64,000 bases of DNA, from assembly GCA_902771735.1 (NCBI GenBank), contig CACXXO010000003.1, positions 51,137-115,136 of the forward strand. Reading direction: 5' to 3'. The position numbers and the translations under genes were made by a program. The notes under the pieces were generated by a model. That model searched no databases and was not told where the DNA came from. It saw nothing but the letters and a program-made list of their open reading frames with translations. Shown here one piece after another: positions 45,672 through 54,322 of the stretch (the stretch's first letter is position 1; the number at the start of each line of letters is the position of its first letter). Source of the DNA: an uncultured Bacteroidota bacterium (GTDB lineage Bacteria > Bacteroidota > Bacteroidia > Bacteroidales > P3).

Positions 45672-46285
45672 AGATTCTTCATCTCTCCGACACCCACGGG
45701 AAACACCGAGAAATCACTACTATGCCACTCGCCGATGTGCTGGTGCATAGTGGCGATTTCACTCTGTCTGGCGGTGATATGGAAGCGCTCGACTTCATCG
45801 AATGGCTTTGTGATTTACCCTATAAACACAAAATCTTCATCGCCGGCAACCACGACGACTGCATGCTGGATGCCACATTGGAAGGTCTGCCGGATGATGT
45901 GCATTATCTTTCCGATAACGGTATCACCATTGACGGTGTATCATTCTACGGCGCACCGATGTTTGTCACATTCGAGGGTGAGGATTTGAAAGAGATAGAA
46001 CATTACGAACAAATACCAGACAACATTGATATTCTGATAACCCATCGTCCTCCTTTGGGCATATTAGACAGCATCGACGACAAACTGCACTATGGTAGTT
46101 CTATACTACTGGACAAGGTCTCAAAAATCAAAGCAAAGATGCACTTGTTCGGACACGTTCATTCCGTATACGGAACTATGGACTGGAAAGGAATAACATT
46201 CAGTAACGCCGGTCTCACTGACTGGAAGTATAACATACAATATCCTCCTCGAATTATGGAATTACGTGATATTTCGAGTAATTAG
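45668..46285 (+). CDS. Calcineurin-like metallophosphoesterase
   Basis: A 205-residue protein with the complete calcineurin-type di-metal motif set: LSDTHGKH, VHSGDFT, FIAGNHDD, ITHRPP and LFGHVHSVYG. It should hydrolyse a phosphodiester or phosphomonoester; candidates in this context are nucleic acid ends or cyclic nucleotides, which the sequence does not decide. It is the last gene of the ATGA-coupled trio and is followed by the convergent rnz gene 29 bases later. Confidence 0.88.
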   Translation: MKILHLSDTHGKHREITTMPLADVLVHSGDFTLSGGDMEALDFIEWLCDLPYKHKIFIAGNHDDCMLDATLEGLPDDVHYLSDNGITIDGVSFYGAPMFVTFEGEDLKEIEHYEQIPDNIDILITHRPPLGILDSIDDKLHYGSSILLDKVSKIKAKMHLFGHVHSVYGTMDWKGITFSNAGLTDWKYNIQYPPRIMELRDISSN

Positions 46286-46313
46286 TGTAATTCGCCGTTA
46301 AAAGATTGTCCGT

Positions 46314-47102
46314 TTACTTGATTTCTACGATTTGTCCGTCGGAGGCGAGGAGGGTGTTGGGGAAGTGGGCGGTGGCTTGGTCGGTGAGGAGTTCGGGTTC
46401 TTTGTAGCGGGCGCTGATGTGGGTGAGCAGCAGCTGTTTAGGTTCTGCAAGGGTGGCCAAACGAGCGGCTTGGCCGGCGGTGAGGTGCTGGCGCTCGTGG
46501 GCCAGGTCGGCGAGGTCGTCGGCGAAGGTGCACTCGAGGCAGAGAAGAGAGGAGTCGCGCATAAAAGGCACAAGGTCTTCACTATAGGCGGTGTCGCAGC
46601 AGTAGGTGTAGGCTCGTGCGGGGTTGTTGCCACGCGGCACCTCGGTGATGCGGAATCCATAGGTGGGCACCGAATGGAGGATGGGGAAGGCATCGACGGT
46701 ACAACGCTTGCCCTCGAAAACACGATGGAGGCCTTCGGAAAAGTCCATCTCAATGAAATTCAACTCGTAGCCAACATGATTGCCCGTCAGCGCGAAGGTT
46801 GTCTCGATGACCTCCTTGGCTCCTTTGGGTGCCACGATGGTTATGGGCTCGGTGCGGCCGCAGAGGTGCATGGTGGAGAGCAGCGGTGCGAGGCCGAAGA
46901 AGTGGTCGCCATGGAGGTGCGAGATGAGCACGGTGCCAAGTGACTGAAGCTTGAGATGGAGCTGGCGGATGCGGTCCTGGGTGCCCTCGGCACAATCCAA
47001 CAAGAGTTTGAAACCGTTGACATTGACCACCTGGGCGCTGCAGTGGCGGCGCCCTGTGGGAAGGGCGGCGCCTGAACCTAATATGGTGACGAAGAAGTTC
47101 AT
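46314..47102 (-). CDS. rnz: Ribonuclease Z
   Basis: A 262-residue short-form tRNA 3'-processing endonuclease of the MBL superfamily. It opens FFVTILGSGAALPTGRRH, has the zinc motif LISHLHGDHFFGL, then CCDTAYSEDL, ECTF and LLLTHISARYKEP, in the order seen in RNase Z. The exosite arm is short compared with the usual 305 residues. It trims tRNA 3' ends. It is separated from the symporter gene upstream by 10 bases on the same strand, so they are probably co-transcribed. Confidence 0.93.
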   Translation of the reverse strand: MNFFVTILGSGAALPTGRRHCSAQVVNVNGFKLLLDCAEGTQDRIRQLHLKLQSLGTVLISHLHGDHFFGLAPLLSTMHLCGRTEPITIVAPKGAKEVIETTFALTGNHVGYELNFIEMDFSEGLHRVFEGKRCTVDAFPILHSVPTYGFRITEVPRGNNPARAYTYCCDTAYSEDLVPFMRDSSLLCLECTFADDLADLAHERQHLTAGQAARLATLAEPKQLLLTHISARYKEPELLTDQATAHFPNTLLASDGQIVEIK

Positions 47103-47112
47103 TTCCTTTGGG

Positions 47113-48627
47113 TTATCGGTTATGGGTTATGGAGTTTTTGGGACGAGCGAGGAGGAGCAGAAGGAAGGTGATGAGGCCGTTGAGGAGGAGGATCTCGAAG
47201 CCGAACTCATAGCCAAACCACTCTTTGGAGTTGAGTTTGAGGATGTAGCATATGACCGGCGAGAGGATAGCGATGAAGGGAACCCAGCGGTCGTCGACCG
47301 TGCGCTTGGTGAAGAGGCCAAAGGTGTAGAGACCCAGCAGGGGACCGTAGGTGAAGCCTGCCACATCGAAGATGGTGTTGATGAGCGACTCATTGTGGAA
47401 CGGGCGGAAGGCAATGATTACCAGCAGATAGACCAGGGCGAACCCCACATGGACGACCCTTCGAATACGCAATTCCTTTTTCTGAGTAATCTGATTATTT
47501 TGATTACTCTGATTATTCTGACCAAATTTCAAAAAGTCATAGCAGAATGTGGTGGTGAGTGCCGTTAGGGTACCGTCGGCCGAAGAGTAGCCAGCAGCCA
47601 CCAGACCCAGAACAAAGACCACGGCAATGAAACCGCCGAGCTCGTGGACTGCGATAAAGGGGAAAATCTTGTCGCCTACGACATACGTCTCACCGGCCTG
47701 GTTGACGGCCGTAGGCAGCTCGATGCCGGCCTGAGCGGCATAAGCGATGAGGGCTGCTCCGAGACAGAGGAAAATGATATTGACCACAATGAAAAGCAGG
47801 CTCGAGGTCATCACGTTCTTCTGCGCGTCGCGAAGGGTTTTGCAGGTGAGGTTCTTCTGCATCATGTCTTGGTCGAGACCCGTCATAGTAATGGTAATGA
47901 ACATGCCGGCAAACAGTTGCTTGACCCAAAACTTTTTGGCCATGGGGTCGGTGTTGAACATGTCGGTGTAGCCTTGGTCGGCAGAGATGCCAAGGAGGTC
48001 GGGAAGACTCATATCGAGGTTCTTGAGGACCACCACCACCGTTGCCACAGCAGCAAGGATGAGGAAGGTGGTCTGCAAGGTATCGGTCCATACAACGGTC
48101 TTGATGCCACCGGCAAAAGTGTAGAGGAGGATGATGGCGATGAAGACCACCGCGGGGACCCAGAAGGGGATGCCCCAGGCGGAGAAGACAAACTCGTAGA
48201 GCACGTAGACCACGAGGTACATGCGGAGGGCGGAGCCGAGGAGGCGCGAGATGATGAAGAAGAGGGCGCCCGTGCGCTCGCTGCGGAGGCCGAAGCGCTG
48301 CTCGAGGTAGGAATAGATGGAGGTGAGGTTGAGACGGTAGTAGAGCGGCAGGAGGACGAGGGCTATAGTGGCATAGCCGAGGACATAGCCGAGGACCATG
48401 GGGAAATAGAACCACTTGTTGGCCAGCACGTCGCCGGGGACGGACATGAAGGTGACGCCGGAGAGGGAGGCGCCGATCATACCGTAGGCCACCACGGGCC
48501 AAGGGGACTTGCGGCCGGCGCGGAAGAAGGCCTCATTGCCTTTGGTCCCACGCCGATTGGTGAGCCACATGACGAGGAAAAGGAGCAGCGTATAGGCTGC
48601 AAAGCACAATAGTATAGTCAGTTCCAT
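47113..48627 (-). CDS. Sodium:solute symporter (SSS family)
   Basis: A 504-residue polytopic protein of the sodium:solute symporter family with about 13 membrane helices. It starts MELTILLCFAAYTLLLFLV and has the family segments GASLSGVTFMSVPG and GLVAAGYSSADGTLTALTTT, including the sodium-site serines. Substrate unknown. I chose the ATG at 48627. A loop around residue 380 contains QNNQSNQNNQITQKKELR, encoded by a short repeated unit like intergenic filler. Promoter box TATCTTTG at 48655-48662. Confidence 0.9.
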   Translation of the reverse strand: MELTILLCFAAYTLLLFLVMWLTNRRGTKGNEAFFRAGRKSPWPVVAYGMIGASLSGVTFMSVPGDVLANKWFYFPMVLGYVLGYATIALVLLPLYYRLNLTSIYSYLEQRFGLRSERTGALFFIISRLLGSALRMYLVVYVLYEFVFSAWGIPFWVPAVVFIAIILLYTFAGGIKTVVWTDTLQTTFLILAAVATVVVVLKNLDMSLPDLLGISADQGYTDMFNTDPMAKKFWVKQLFAGMFITITMTGLDQDMMQKNLTCKTLRDAQKNVMTSSLLFIVVNIIFLCLGAALIAYAAQAGIELPTAVNQAGETYVVGDKIFPFIAVHELGGFIAVVFVLGLVAAGYSSADGTLTALTTTFCYDFLKFGQNNQSNQNNQITQKKELRIRRVVHVGFALVYLLVIIAFRPFHNESLINTIFDVAGFTYGPLLGLYTFGLFTKRTVDDRWVPFIAILSPVICYILKLNSKEWFGYEFGFEILLLNGLITFLLLLLARPKNSITHNR

Positions 48628-48654
48628 CTCTTGCTTGCAAATGATTACAAGATG

Positions 48655-48662
48655 CAAAGATA
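48655..48662 (-). promoter_or_regulatory. -7 box of the symporter gene
   Basis: The minus strand reads TATCTTTG 27 bases before the ATG at 48627. The spacing between box and ATG is nearly the same as for the T9SS type B gene (26 bases). Confidence 0.65.
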
Positions 48663-48740
48663 CGATTAATTTTTCATTTCTGAATTCTAATTTCTAAATC
48701 CCAAGAGATTTCCCCTTTCTTCTTTTTCATCTCTCCTTTC

Positions 48741-51700
48741 TCACCTAACAACCTCTATGACGCCGTTGAGGCGGATGAGGCCGCAAAAGGACTTTGCGGA
48801 GAAGCGGAAGAAGTAGGTGCCGTCGGGACAAAAGGGGTCGGCGGGGTCCCAGAACTGGCTTTCGTCGTGGATGTCGCGGACATGATAGACGAGGTCGCCC
48901 CAGCGGCTGTAGATCCAAAGCTCGTTCATGGAGTAGAGTCCATACTCGAGGAGGTTGACGATGCACCAGCGGTCGTTGACGCCGTCGCCGTTGGGAGTGA
49001 CGAGGTTTGGAAACTGGAGGAGCGAGGGGAGGATGGAGACGGTGTGGGTGACAGTGTCGGTGCAGGTGTGGGTGATGGTGGGGCCGAAAATGGAGAAAGG
49101 AGGGATGAGGAATGAGGAATCAAGGATCATGATGTGATGGTTGGTGGCGGCGAGGGAGACGTCGAAGTCGCCGGAGGGTAGCGTCCCTTGCCACTGATAG
49201 ACAGGGGCGAAGTCGAAGAGCGTGTCGACAGCGCCCTCGGTGGTGGCGAAGGTCCATTGCCACTGGCAGTCGGCGGGGAGGGTGAGGTTGTCGAACTCCG
49301 CCTCGGGGCAGGCATCGCAAGGATGGAAGGGATACCAGGAGAACTCCGCCTGCGGCGAGGGGAAGATGAATATGGGCCAGCGGAGGGTGTCGGCGCAACC
49401 GTAGGAGTCGACGGCGACGAGGGTGGCGATGGCCGTTTGGTCTGCCGGCAGGGAGGAGGGCTTACCCATGTCGTATTCCAGGGTTCCCTCGGCGGAGACG
49501 AGGGTATCAGCAAGGAGGGTCCAGCGGTGGGTGATGAGGTCTGGGGTGGAGTCGCGCAGGAAGAGGGTGGCGGGAGCGCAGACTTTCATCGGGAGGGTGT
49601 CGGACCAGTGGATGCCGTCGAAGCTGTAGGCGGCCTGGAGAGGGGGTGCGGGGGGACGCGGGACGAGGGCCATGTGGACGAGGCTGTCGCAGCCATGGGT
49701 GGAGACGAGGAGTGTGTCGAACGTGGCAGGACCGCCGTAGTCGACACCCCCGTAGACGAAGGGGCTACCGGGACATACCACCAGGGTGTCGGCAAGCTCG
49801 TACTCGGGATGGACGGTAAGGTGGAGACGGTAGAGGCTGTCGCAGCCCCGGCTGTTGGCGTAGAGGAAATCCGCCACTGTGTCGCGATGGAAGCTGATGC
49901 CGCGGTAGTCCAATGCGCCGCAGGCGACAGCGAGAGTGTCGATGAGGGAAGTGTCGATGAGGCTGAGGTTGAGTACCCGGAGGGTGTCGCAACCAACCCT
50001 AACCACATAGGAGCCGGGAGAGCCATAGAGGCTGTCCATCCAGGGGAGGGGCTGGTTGGCGCAGACGGCGGTGTCGAGGGTGTCGGAAGCATACTGGAGG
50101 CGGAGCACCTTGGCAAGGGTGTCGGTGCAGGGGCCGCCGCCGATACCCGCCACGAGGGAAACGGTGAAGGCGCCGCTGTCGGGGAAAAAGACCACGGGGT
50201 TGCGGAGGGTTGAAGTGCCGAAGGGCCCGAAGTCCCACATGATCCAGTCACACGCGGTGGCGCTGTCGCCTTCGTGATGGCTACGGTCGGAGAAGTCCAC
50301 CCTGAAACGGCAGTCTTCGCGGCTGACGGAATAGGAGAAATCGGCCTCGGGCCACACCAGGCGCGACTCGGCGCTGAGGGTAACCACACAGGAGGTGTCA
50401 CCGATGAAGGAGAGGTCGCAGAGATAGGTGTTGCCGTCGGCGGGAAGGTCGGCGACGCGGGAGGTGGAGAGGACGGAGTCGGAATCCTGGCGGTGCCAGC
50501 GATAAAGGAAGCCCTCGGGGGCTTCCACCCGGTTGAACTCCCCTTCCGTGCAGGTGGAGAAAGAAAGATTCTTCTTAGCACAGTGGAGGTTGTAGTAGGC
50601 ATAGCCGAAATGGGCCCCCTCGCTACAGTCGTAGGTGGTGAGCCGGAGCTGCACCTCCTGGCCATGATAGGCAGAGAGGTCGAGTCCCACAACCGTCCAA
50701 TCCTTCCACATTACGGGCTGCCCACGATACATGGTGGTGTTCCACCCCATGTCGTAGCTGGCCACAAAATCGTAGCTGTTGCATTTGGCGGGCTCGATGA
50801 TCCGCCCGTCAGGGTCGAGCATCTCGATGCGGAAACGGGGCTGTTCCCAAGGCTGGTGCATGGGATTTTGCATGACACCGGCATACTTGAGGATGAGCAT
50901 GTCGAAGTCGGTGGTGTCGACAAAGACGCGGTAGAGCATGCCTTCGGCCTGTGCCATCGTCCACATGTTGCCGAGCCTGACGGAGTGGTCGTCGCCCGGG
51001 GGCACCATGCGCAGCGGCATTCCCACCACGGGGTCGGTGGCCGAGGTGTCGGTGCAGAGCACATGGCGTCCGTTGATGCTGTCGTCGACCACGCCCACAT
51101 ACTGGTAGGGATCGGTGAAAATGCCATAGAACGGGGTGACCTTGGTAGAGAAGAGCATGCGGGTGTCTATGCAGGCGCTGCTGTCGCATGCGGGTCGGAC
51201 AACCCGCAGGGCTTGGGTCTCGTTGCCAATGGAGGTGCTGCAGTAGCCCGTGCTGCCACAATTGTCTCCGAACGAGACAATGTAAGAGCCATTCTCGCTC
51301 AACTGCACCCTGGCGGTATCGATGCCGGAATAAAGACTGTTCAGCAATGTGTTGCCCTCCGCCGTGGAAACATCTACATATGCCATCGTCCCATCCGTAG
51401 CGTTCCAGGTGAACGCCACGGGAGGAAGCACGCTGTCGCAGCCCTTGTAGATGGCCAACCACTCACCATCTCTTTTCTCGATGGCATAGCTGGCATCGCT
51501 TACCGCATGGAAGTCCCACATCAGGCATCCATTTGTTATAACGCGGATATCGTCGAGCGTGCAAAACCCATTCGTCACCTTGTGGAAAACGATATAGTGG
51601 TCGCCCGGCGGCACCGACGAGAGGTCCGCCACATGGCGTTGCCACCCCGCAAGCGTGGAAAAGGAGGCCATCGGGTGGAAAGAGGAGATGTCGGCGGGGT

Positions 51701-52124
51701 CGGCCGCCGAGCCCACCTCCAGGGTGCACTCCCCATGGGTCCAAAAAAGCAGATTGGCGCCGTCGCCAAAGTCCGTCGCCATATACGGCATGGAGATATA
51801 AAAATCCTGGTTTCCGGTCAAATACAATCCCATAGGCGTATTATGTGAAATCGTGGACACATAGGCATCTCGGCTATAACGGGCATCATAACCCCCACCA
51901 TGGGTCACCGTCCATCCGGCGGGAAACTGATTGAATGTCTCCTCGGCGAAGGTGATGCAGGTGTCGTACTGACTGCGTCCAACCGTCGCCACCGTCACAA
52001 AGGCCAACAGGACGGCACTCCTGGATGCCATTTTGCACCCTGCGCCACACCTCCCCCCGTGCCGCTTCACAAGAAACGGCAGCACCACAACGGCGCAAAA
52101 GCACAATATCACAGTCAGTTCCAT
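48741..52124 (-). CDS. T9SS type B secreted protein with PKD-like domains
   Basis: A 1127-residue giant exported protein (1096 if translation starts at the in-frame ATG at 52031, which gives the better signal peptide, SAVLLAFVTVATVGRSQ). PKD-like domains are seen around residues 600-700 (WIMWDFGPFGTST, FPDSGAFTVSLVAG) and 950-1010. The last 90 residues are a type B T9SS domain: FPNLVTPNGDGVNDRWCI, ELWIYSRWGDLVYH, GTYFFRFSAKS, RLNGVIEVVR. It is likely surface-exposed or part of adhesion. Residues 1-31 resemble the start of the neighbouring symporter. Confidence 0.85.
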   Translation of the reverse strand: MELTVILCFCAVVVLPFLVKRHGGRCGAGCKMASRSAVLLAFVTVATVGRSQYDTCITFAEETFNQFPAGWTVTHGGGYDARYSRDAYVSTISHNTPMGLYLTGNQDFYISMPYMATDFGDGANLLFWTHGECTLEVGSAADPADISSFHPMASFSTLAGWQRHVADLSSVPPGDHYIVFHKVTNGFCTLDDIRVITNGCLMWDFHAVSDASYAIEKRDGEWLAIYKGCDSVLPPVAFTWNATDGTMAYVDVSTAEGNTLLNSLYSGIDTARVQLSENGSYIVSFGDNCGSTGYCSTSIGNETQALRVVRPACDSSACIDTRMLFSTKVTPFYGIFTDPYQYVGVVDDSINGRHVLCTDTSATDPVVGMPLRMVPPGDDHSVRLGNMWTMAQAEGMLYRVFVDTTDFDMLILKYAGVMQNPMHQPWEQPRFRIEMLDPDGRIIEPAKCNSYDFVASYDMGWNTTMYRGQPVMWKDWTVVGLDLSAYHGQEVQLRLTTYDCSEGAHFGYAYYNLHCAKKNLSFSTCTEGEFNRVEAPEGFLYRWHRQDSDSVLSTSRVADLPADGNTYLCDLSFIGDTSCVVTLSAESRLVWPEADFSYSVSREDCRFRVDFSDRSHHEGDSATACDWIMWDFGPFGTSTLRNPVVFFPDSGAFTVSLVAGIGGGPCTDTLAKVLRLQYASDTLDTAVCANQPLPWMDSLYGSPGSYVVRVGCDTLRVLNLSLIDTSLIDTLAVACGALDYRGISFHRDTVADFLYANSRGCDSLYRLHLTVHPEYELADTLVVCPGSPFVYGGVDYGGPATFDTLLVSTHGCDSLVHMALVPRPPAPPLQAAYSFDGIHWSDTLPMKVCAPATLFLRDSTPDLITHRWTLLADTLVSAEGTLEYDMGKPSSLPADQTAIATLVAVDSYGCADTLRWPIFIFPSPQAEFSWYPFHPCDACPEAEFDNLTLPADCQWQWTFATTEGAVDTLFDFAPVYQWQGTLPSGDFDVSLAATNHHIMILDSSFLIPPFSIFGPTITHTCTDTVTHTVSILPSLLQFPNLVTPNGDGVNDRWCIVNLLEYGLYSMNELWIYSRWGDLVYHVRDIHDESQFWDPADPFCPDGTYFFRFSAKSFCGLIRLNGVIEVVR

Positions 52125-52150
52125 ATCTTCACACAGGATATTTCGGATTG

Positions 52151-52158
52151 CAAATATA
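52151..52158 (-). promoter_or_regulatory. -7 box of the T9SS type B gene
   Basis: The minus strand reads TATATTTG (CAAATATA at 52151-52158), 26 bases before the ATG at 52124. Confidence 0.6.
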
Positions 52159-52454
52159 CGTTTTATTTATCAATCCGTCCCCACTAATATATGTAGACAC
52201 TTTATAAGCCTCAAAATTTCACCGAGAAGGCCTATTTAACATTATTTAACCAAACACAACAACACAACAGACTAAGTATCAATCATACATAAAATCCCCA
52301 CCCACCGCCGCGAACCCGCACATTCGGTTCCGTGTGAGGCACGGATTCTGTGGCATATGTAAAAAAAGTAATGGCAATGCACAATAAAAAAAATCCACAA
52401 GCGTTAATAGGGGGAAAGATAGAATTAAGAATTATAAGAATTAATAAGAATTAA
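52159..52454. other. Gene-free region before the YD-like gene
   Basis: About 300 bases of mostly AT-rich sequence. A GC-rich patch at 52300-52360 holds a 5-bp hairpin CCGTG-TGAGG-CACGG (52330-52344). A run of AGAATTAAG-type repeats fills 52420-52454. No coding sequence, no convincing promoter and no copy of the large palindrome are seen here. Confidence 0.45.
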
Positions 52455-53234
52455 ATGAAGATCAAACTCATACTCGCAGCCGCGTTTTCAATGACCCTGG
52501 CGCTGACGGCTTCGGCCCAAAGCGGCCACGACCTGCAGGACGACGGCCTGCACGGCGCGGTGAAACGCGTCGACGCCGTCATGTACGAAGCACGCTACGA
52601 TTTCAACGACAACCTCGAGCGCGGCGACCAACTGGAGCACCTCGTAACCGAATACAACGCCAAGGGGCAGCGCCGCAACCAGGTCTACCTCTCCGTGGCC
52701 GAGGATGTCATCTTCCGCACCCGCTACAAGCACGACGGCTTCGGCCTGACAACCCTCGAGCATGTGGTCGACAACCAGGACCGTATCATTGGCCGCACCT
52801 ACTATGTATACAACGCCGACCATACCCTCATTGAGGTCTATGTCGAAGACGCTGAACGCCAGGTGGAGAGCCGCCTGCGCCTGAAACACGACAAAATGGG
52901 CCGCATCGACCAGCGCAGCTTCAACGACCAGTTCAACGAGATCTTCAAACGCGAAATATACACCTTCAACGACGACGGCACTGTAAACAAAGCTGTGGTC
53001 TACGACCGCTCGAAGCAGAAAGTGCAGGAGAAACGCTGGGAATATGACGAATACGGTGAACCCGTGAGTTACACCCTCTATGACTATACCGAAGAGGAGC
53101 CCGAGATGTTCGTCACCGTCTACGAACGCGAATACGACGCACACGGCAACTGGATCAAATGCACCGAATACGAGGTCCTCGGCGACCGTCGCCTCCCCTC
53201 CTACATCACCATCCGCACCATCGAGTACTTTTAG
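52455..53234 (+). CDS. Hypothetical secreted YD-repeat-like protein
   Basis: A 259-residue protein with signal peptide (KLILAAAFSMTLALTASAQ) and repeated strand-turn units of the YD/RHS type, such as VTEYNAKGQRRNQVYL, LKHDKMGRIDQRSF, YTFNDDGTVNKAVVY, WEYDEYGEPVSYTLYDY and EREYDAHGNWIKCTEY. Such proteins are common in Bacteroidales and their function is unknown. Nothing suggests a toxin domain. It is followed by era after 78 bases containing an inverted CTCCCGC/GCGGGAG pair. Confidence 0.75.
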   Translation: MKIKLILAAAFSMTLALTASAQSGHDLQDDGLHGAVKRVDAVMYEARYDFNDNLERGDQLEHLVTEYNAKGQRRNQVYLSVAEDVIFRTRYKHDGFGLTTLEHVVDNQDRIIGRTYYVYNADHTLIEVYVEDAERQVESRLRLKHDKMGRIDQRSFNDQFNEIFKREIYTFNDDGTVNKAVVYDRSKQKVQEKRWEYDEYGEPVSYTLYDYTEEEPEMFVTVYEREYDAHGNWIKCTEYEVLGDRRLPSYITIRTIEYF

Positions 53235-53312
53235 CCTCCCGCCTGCGGCGTAATCCATAAATCCAAATAAATTTATAGATTTCCGCGAAGCGGGAGAATT
53301 TAGAAATCAATA

Positions 53313-54191
53313 ATGAAAAGCGGTTTCGTCAACATCATCGGCAACCCCAACGTGGGTAAGTCCACCCTTATGAACGCTCTCGTCGGAGAGCGTTTGAGCA
53401 TCATCACCTCCAAAGCACAAACCACCCGCAAACGCGTGATGGGTATTGTAAATGGAGATGACTTCCAGATTGTCTACACCGACACCCCCGGCATCGTCAA
53501 TCCCGCCAACAAGCTCCACGAGCAGATGATGGGCTTCATCGGCACCGCCCTTCAGGATGCCGACCTCTTCCTCCTTGTCACCGAGGTGGGCGAAACCTTC
53601 AAAAACCGCCACGTCCTCGACCGCGTGGTCAACAGCGACATCCCCGTCATCCTCGTCATCAACAAGATCGACCTCTCCGACCAGGACACCATCCGCCAGA
53701 AGATGGCCTACTGGCAGGCCGAGATTCCGCGCGCCATCATCATCCCCTGCTCCGCCACCGAGGGCTTCAACGTCGGCAAGATATTCGACACCGTGCTCGA
53801 ACTCCTTCCCGAGCACCCCGCCTACTTCCCCACCGACGAACTCACCGACCGCACCATGCGCTTCTTCGTCAGCGAGATAGTGCGCGAGAAGATACTCCTC
53901 TACTACCAGAAAGAGATCCCCTACAGCTGCGAAGTCGCTGTGGAGAGCTACGAAGAAAAGGACGGCATCGACAGCATCTCGTGCATCATCTTCGTCGAGC
54001 GCGACTCGCAGAAAGCCATCCTCATCGGCCACCAGGGCAAAGCCATCAAGAAACTGGGCATCGAAGCCCGCCGCGACATCGAGGAGTTCACCGGCAAGCG
54101 CTGCTTCCTCTCCCTCCACATCAAGGTCCTCAAAGACTGGCGCAACAGCGACCGCGCCCTCAAGTCCTTCGGCTACGCCCTGGACGACTAA
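53313..54191 (+). CDS. era: GTPase Era
   Basis: A 292-residue GTPase with the full Era plan: G1 GNPNVGKSTLMNAL, G2 region TTRKRVMG, G3 DTPGIV, G4 NKIDLSD and G5 PCSATEG in the GTPase domain, then a C-terminal KH domain (VERDSQKAILIGHQGKAIKK). Era binds 16S rRNA during 30S maturation and is usually essential. Length and motif spacing are normal. A strong terminator follows. Confidence 0.97.
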   Translation: MKSGFVNIIGNPNVGKSTLMNALVGERLSIITSKAQTTRKRVMGIVNGDDFQIVYTDTPGIVNPANKLHEQMMGFIGTALQDADLFLLVTEVGETFKNRHVLDRVVNSDIPVILVINKIDLSDQDTIRQKMAYWQAEIPRAIIIPCSATEGFNVGKIFDTVLELLPEHPAYFPTDELTDRTMRFFVSEIVREKILLYYQKEIPYSCEVAVESYEEKDGIDSISCIIFVERDSQKAILIGHQGKAIKKLGIEARRDIEEFTGKRCFLSLHIKVLKDWRNSDRALKSFGYALDD

Positions 54192-54210
54192 CCCAGGCGA
54201 GTGCAACCCC

Positions 54211-54262
54211 AAATCGCCGCCGCACGGAATCGCATTTTCCGCACGGCGGCGATTTTTTTTTG
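54211..54262 (+). terminator. Intrinsic terminator after era
   Basis: A long GC-rich stem (54211-54222 with 54244-54255, 12 bp, and inner CGGAA/TTCCG) followed by TTTTTTT. Near the convergent sdaA gene. Confidence 0.9.
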
Positions 54263-54322
54263 CCATGTCGGGGAAGTTCGTATTTTTGTAGTCGATTAAT
54301 AAAAGGAATAATAACGAATCAA

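Noticed and set aside
45668-46285. Metallophosphoesterase as a CRISPR or cyclic-oligonucleotide signalling enzyme
   Set aside because: No cyclase or CARF domain gene is nearby, so the specific role is unsupported.
39845-46320. Direct repeat of the tRNA-Ser 3' end as an attachment site pair
   Set aside because: I found no second copy of the tRNA 3' end at the far end of the island (46286-46313), and no integrase gene is present, so integration at the tRNA is not shown.
52300-52360. GC-rich patch with CCGTGTGAGGCACGG as a group II intron remnant
   Set aside because: It resembles part of a domain V-like hairpin but has only five base pairs, no reverse transcriptase and no catalytic triad context, so the match is too short to claim.
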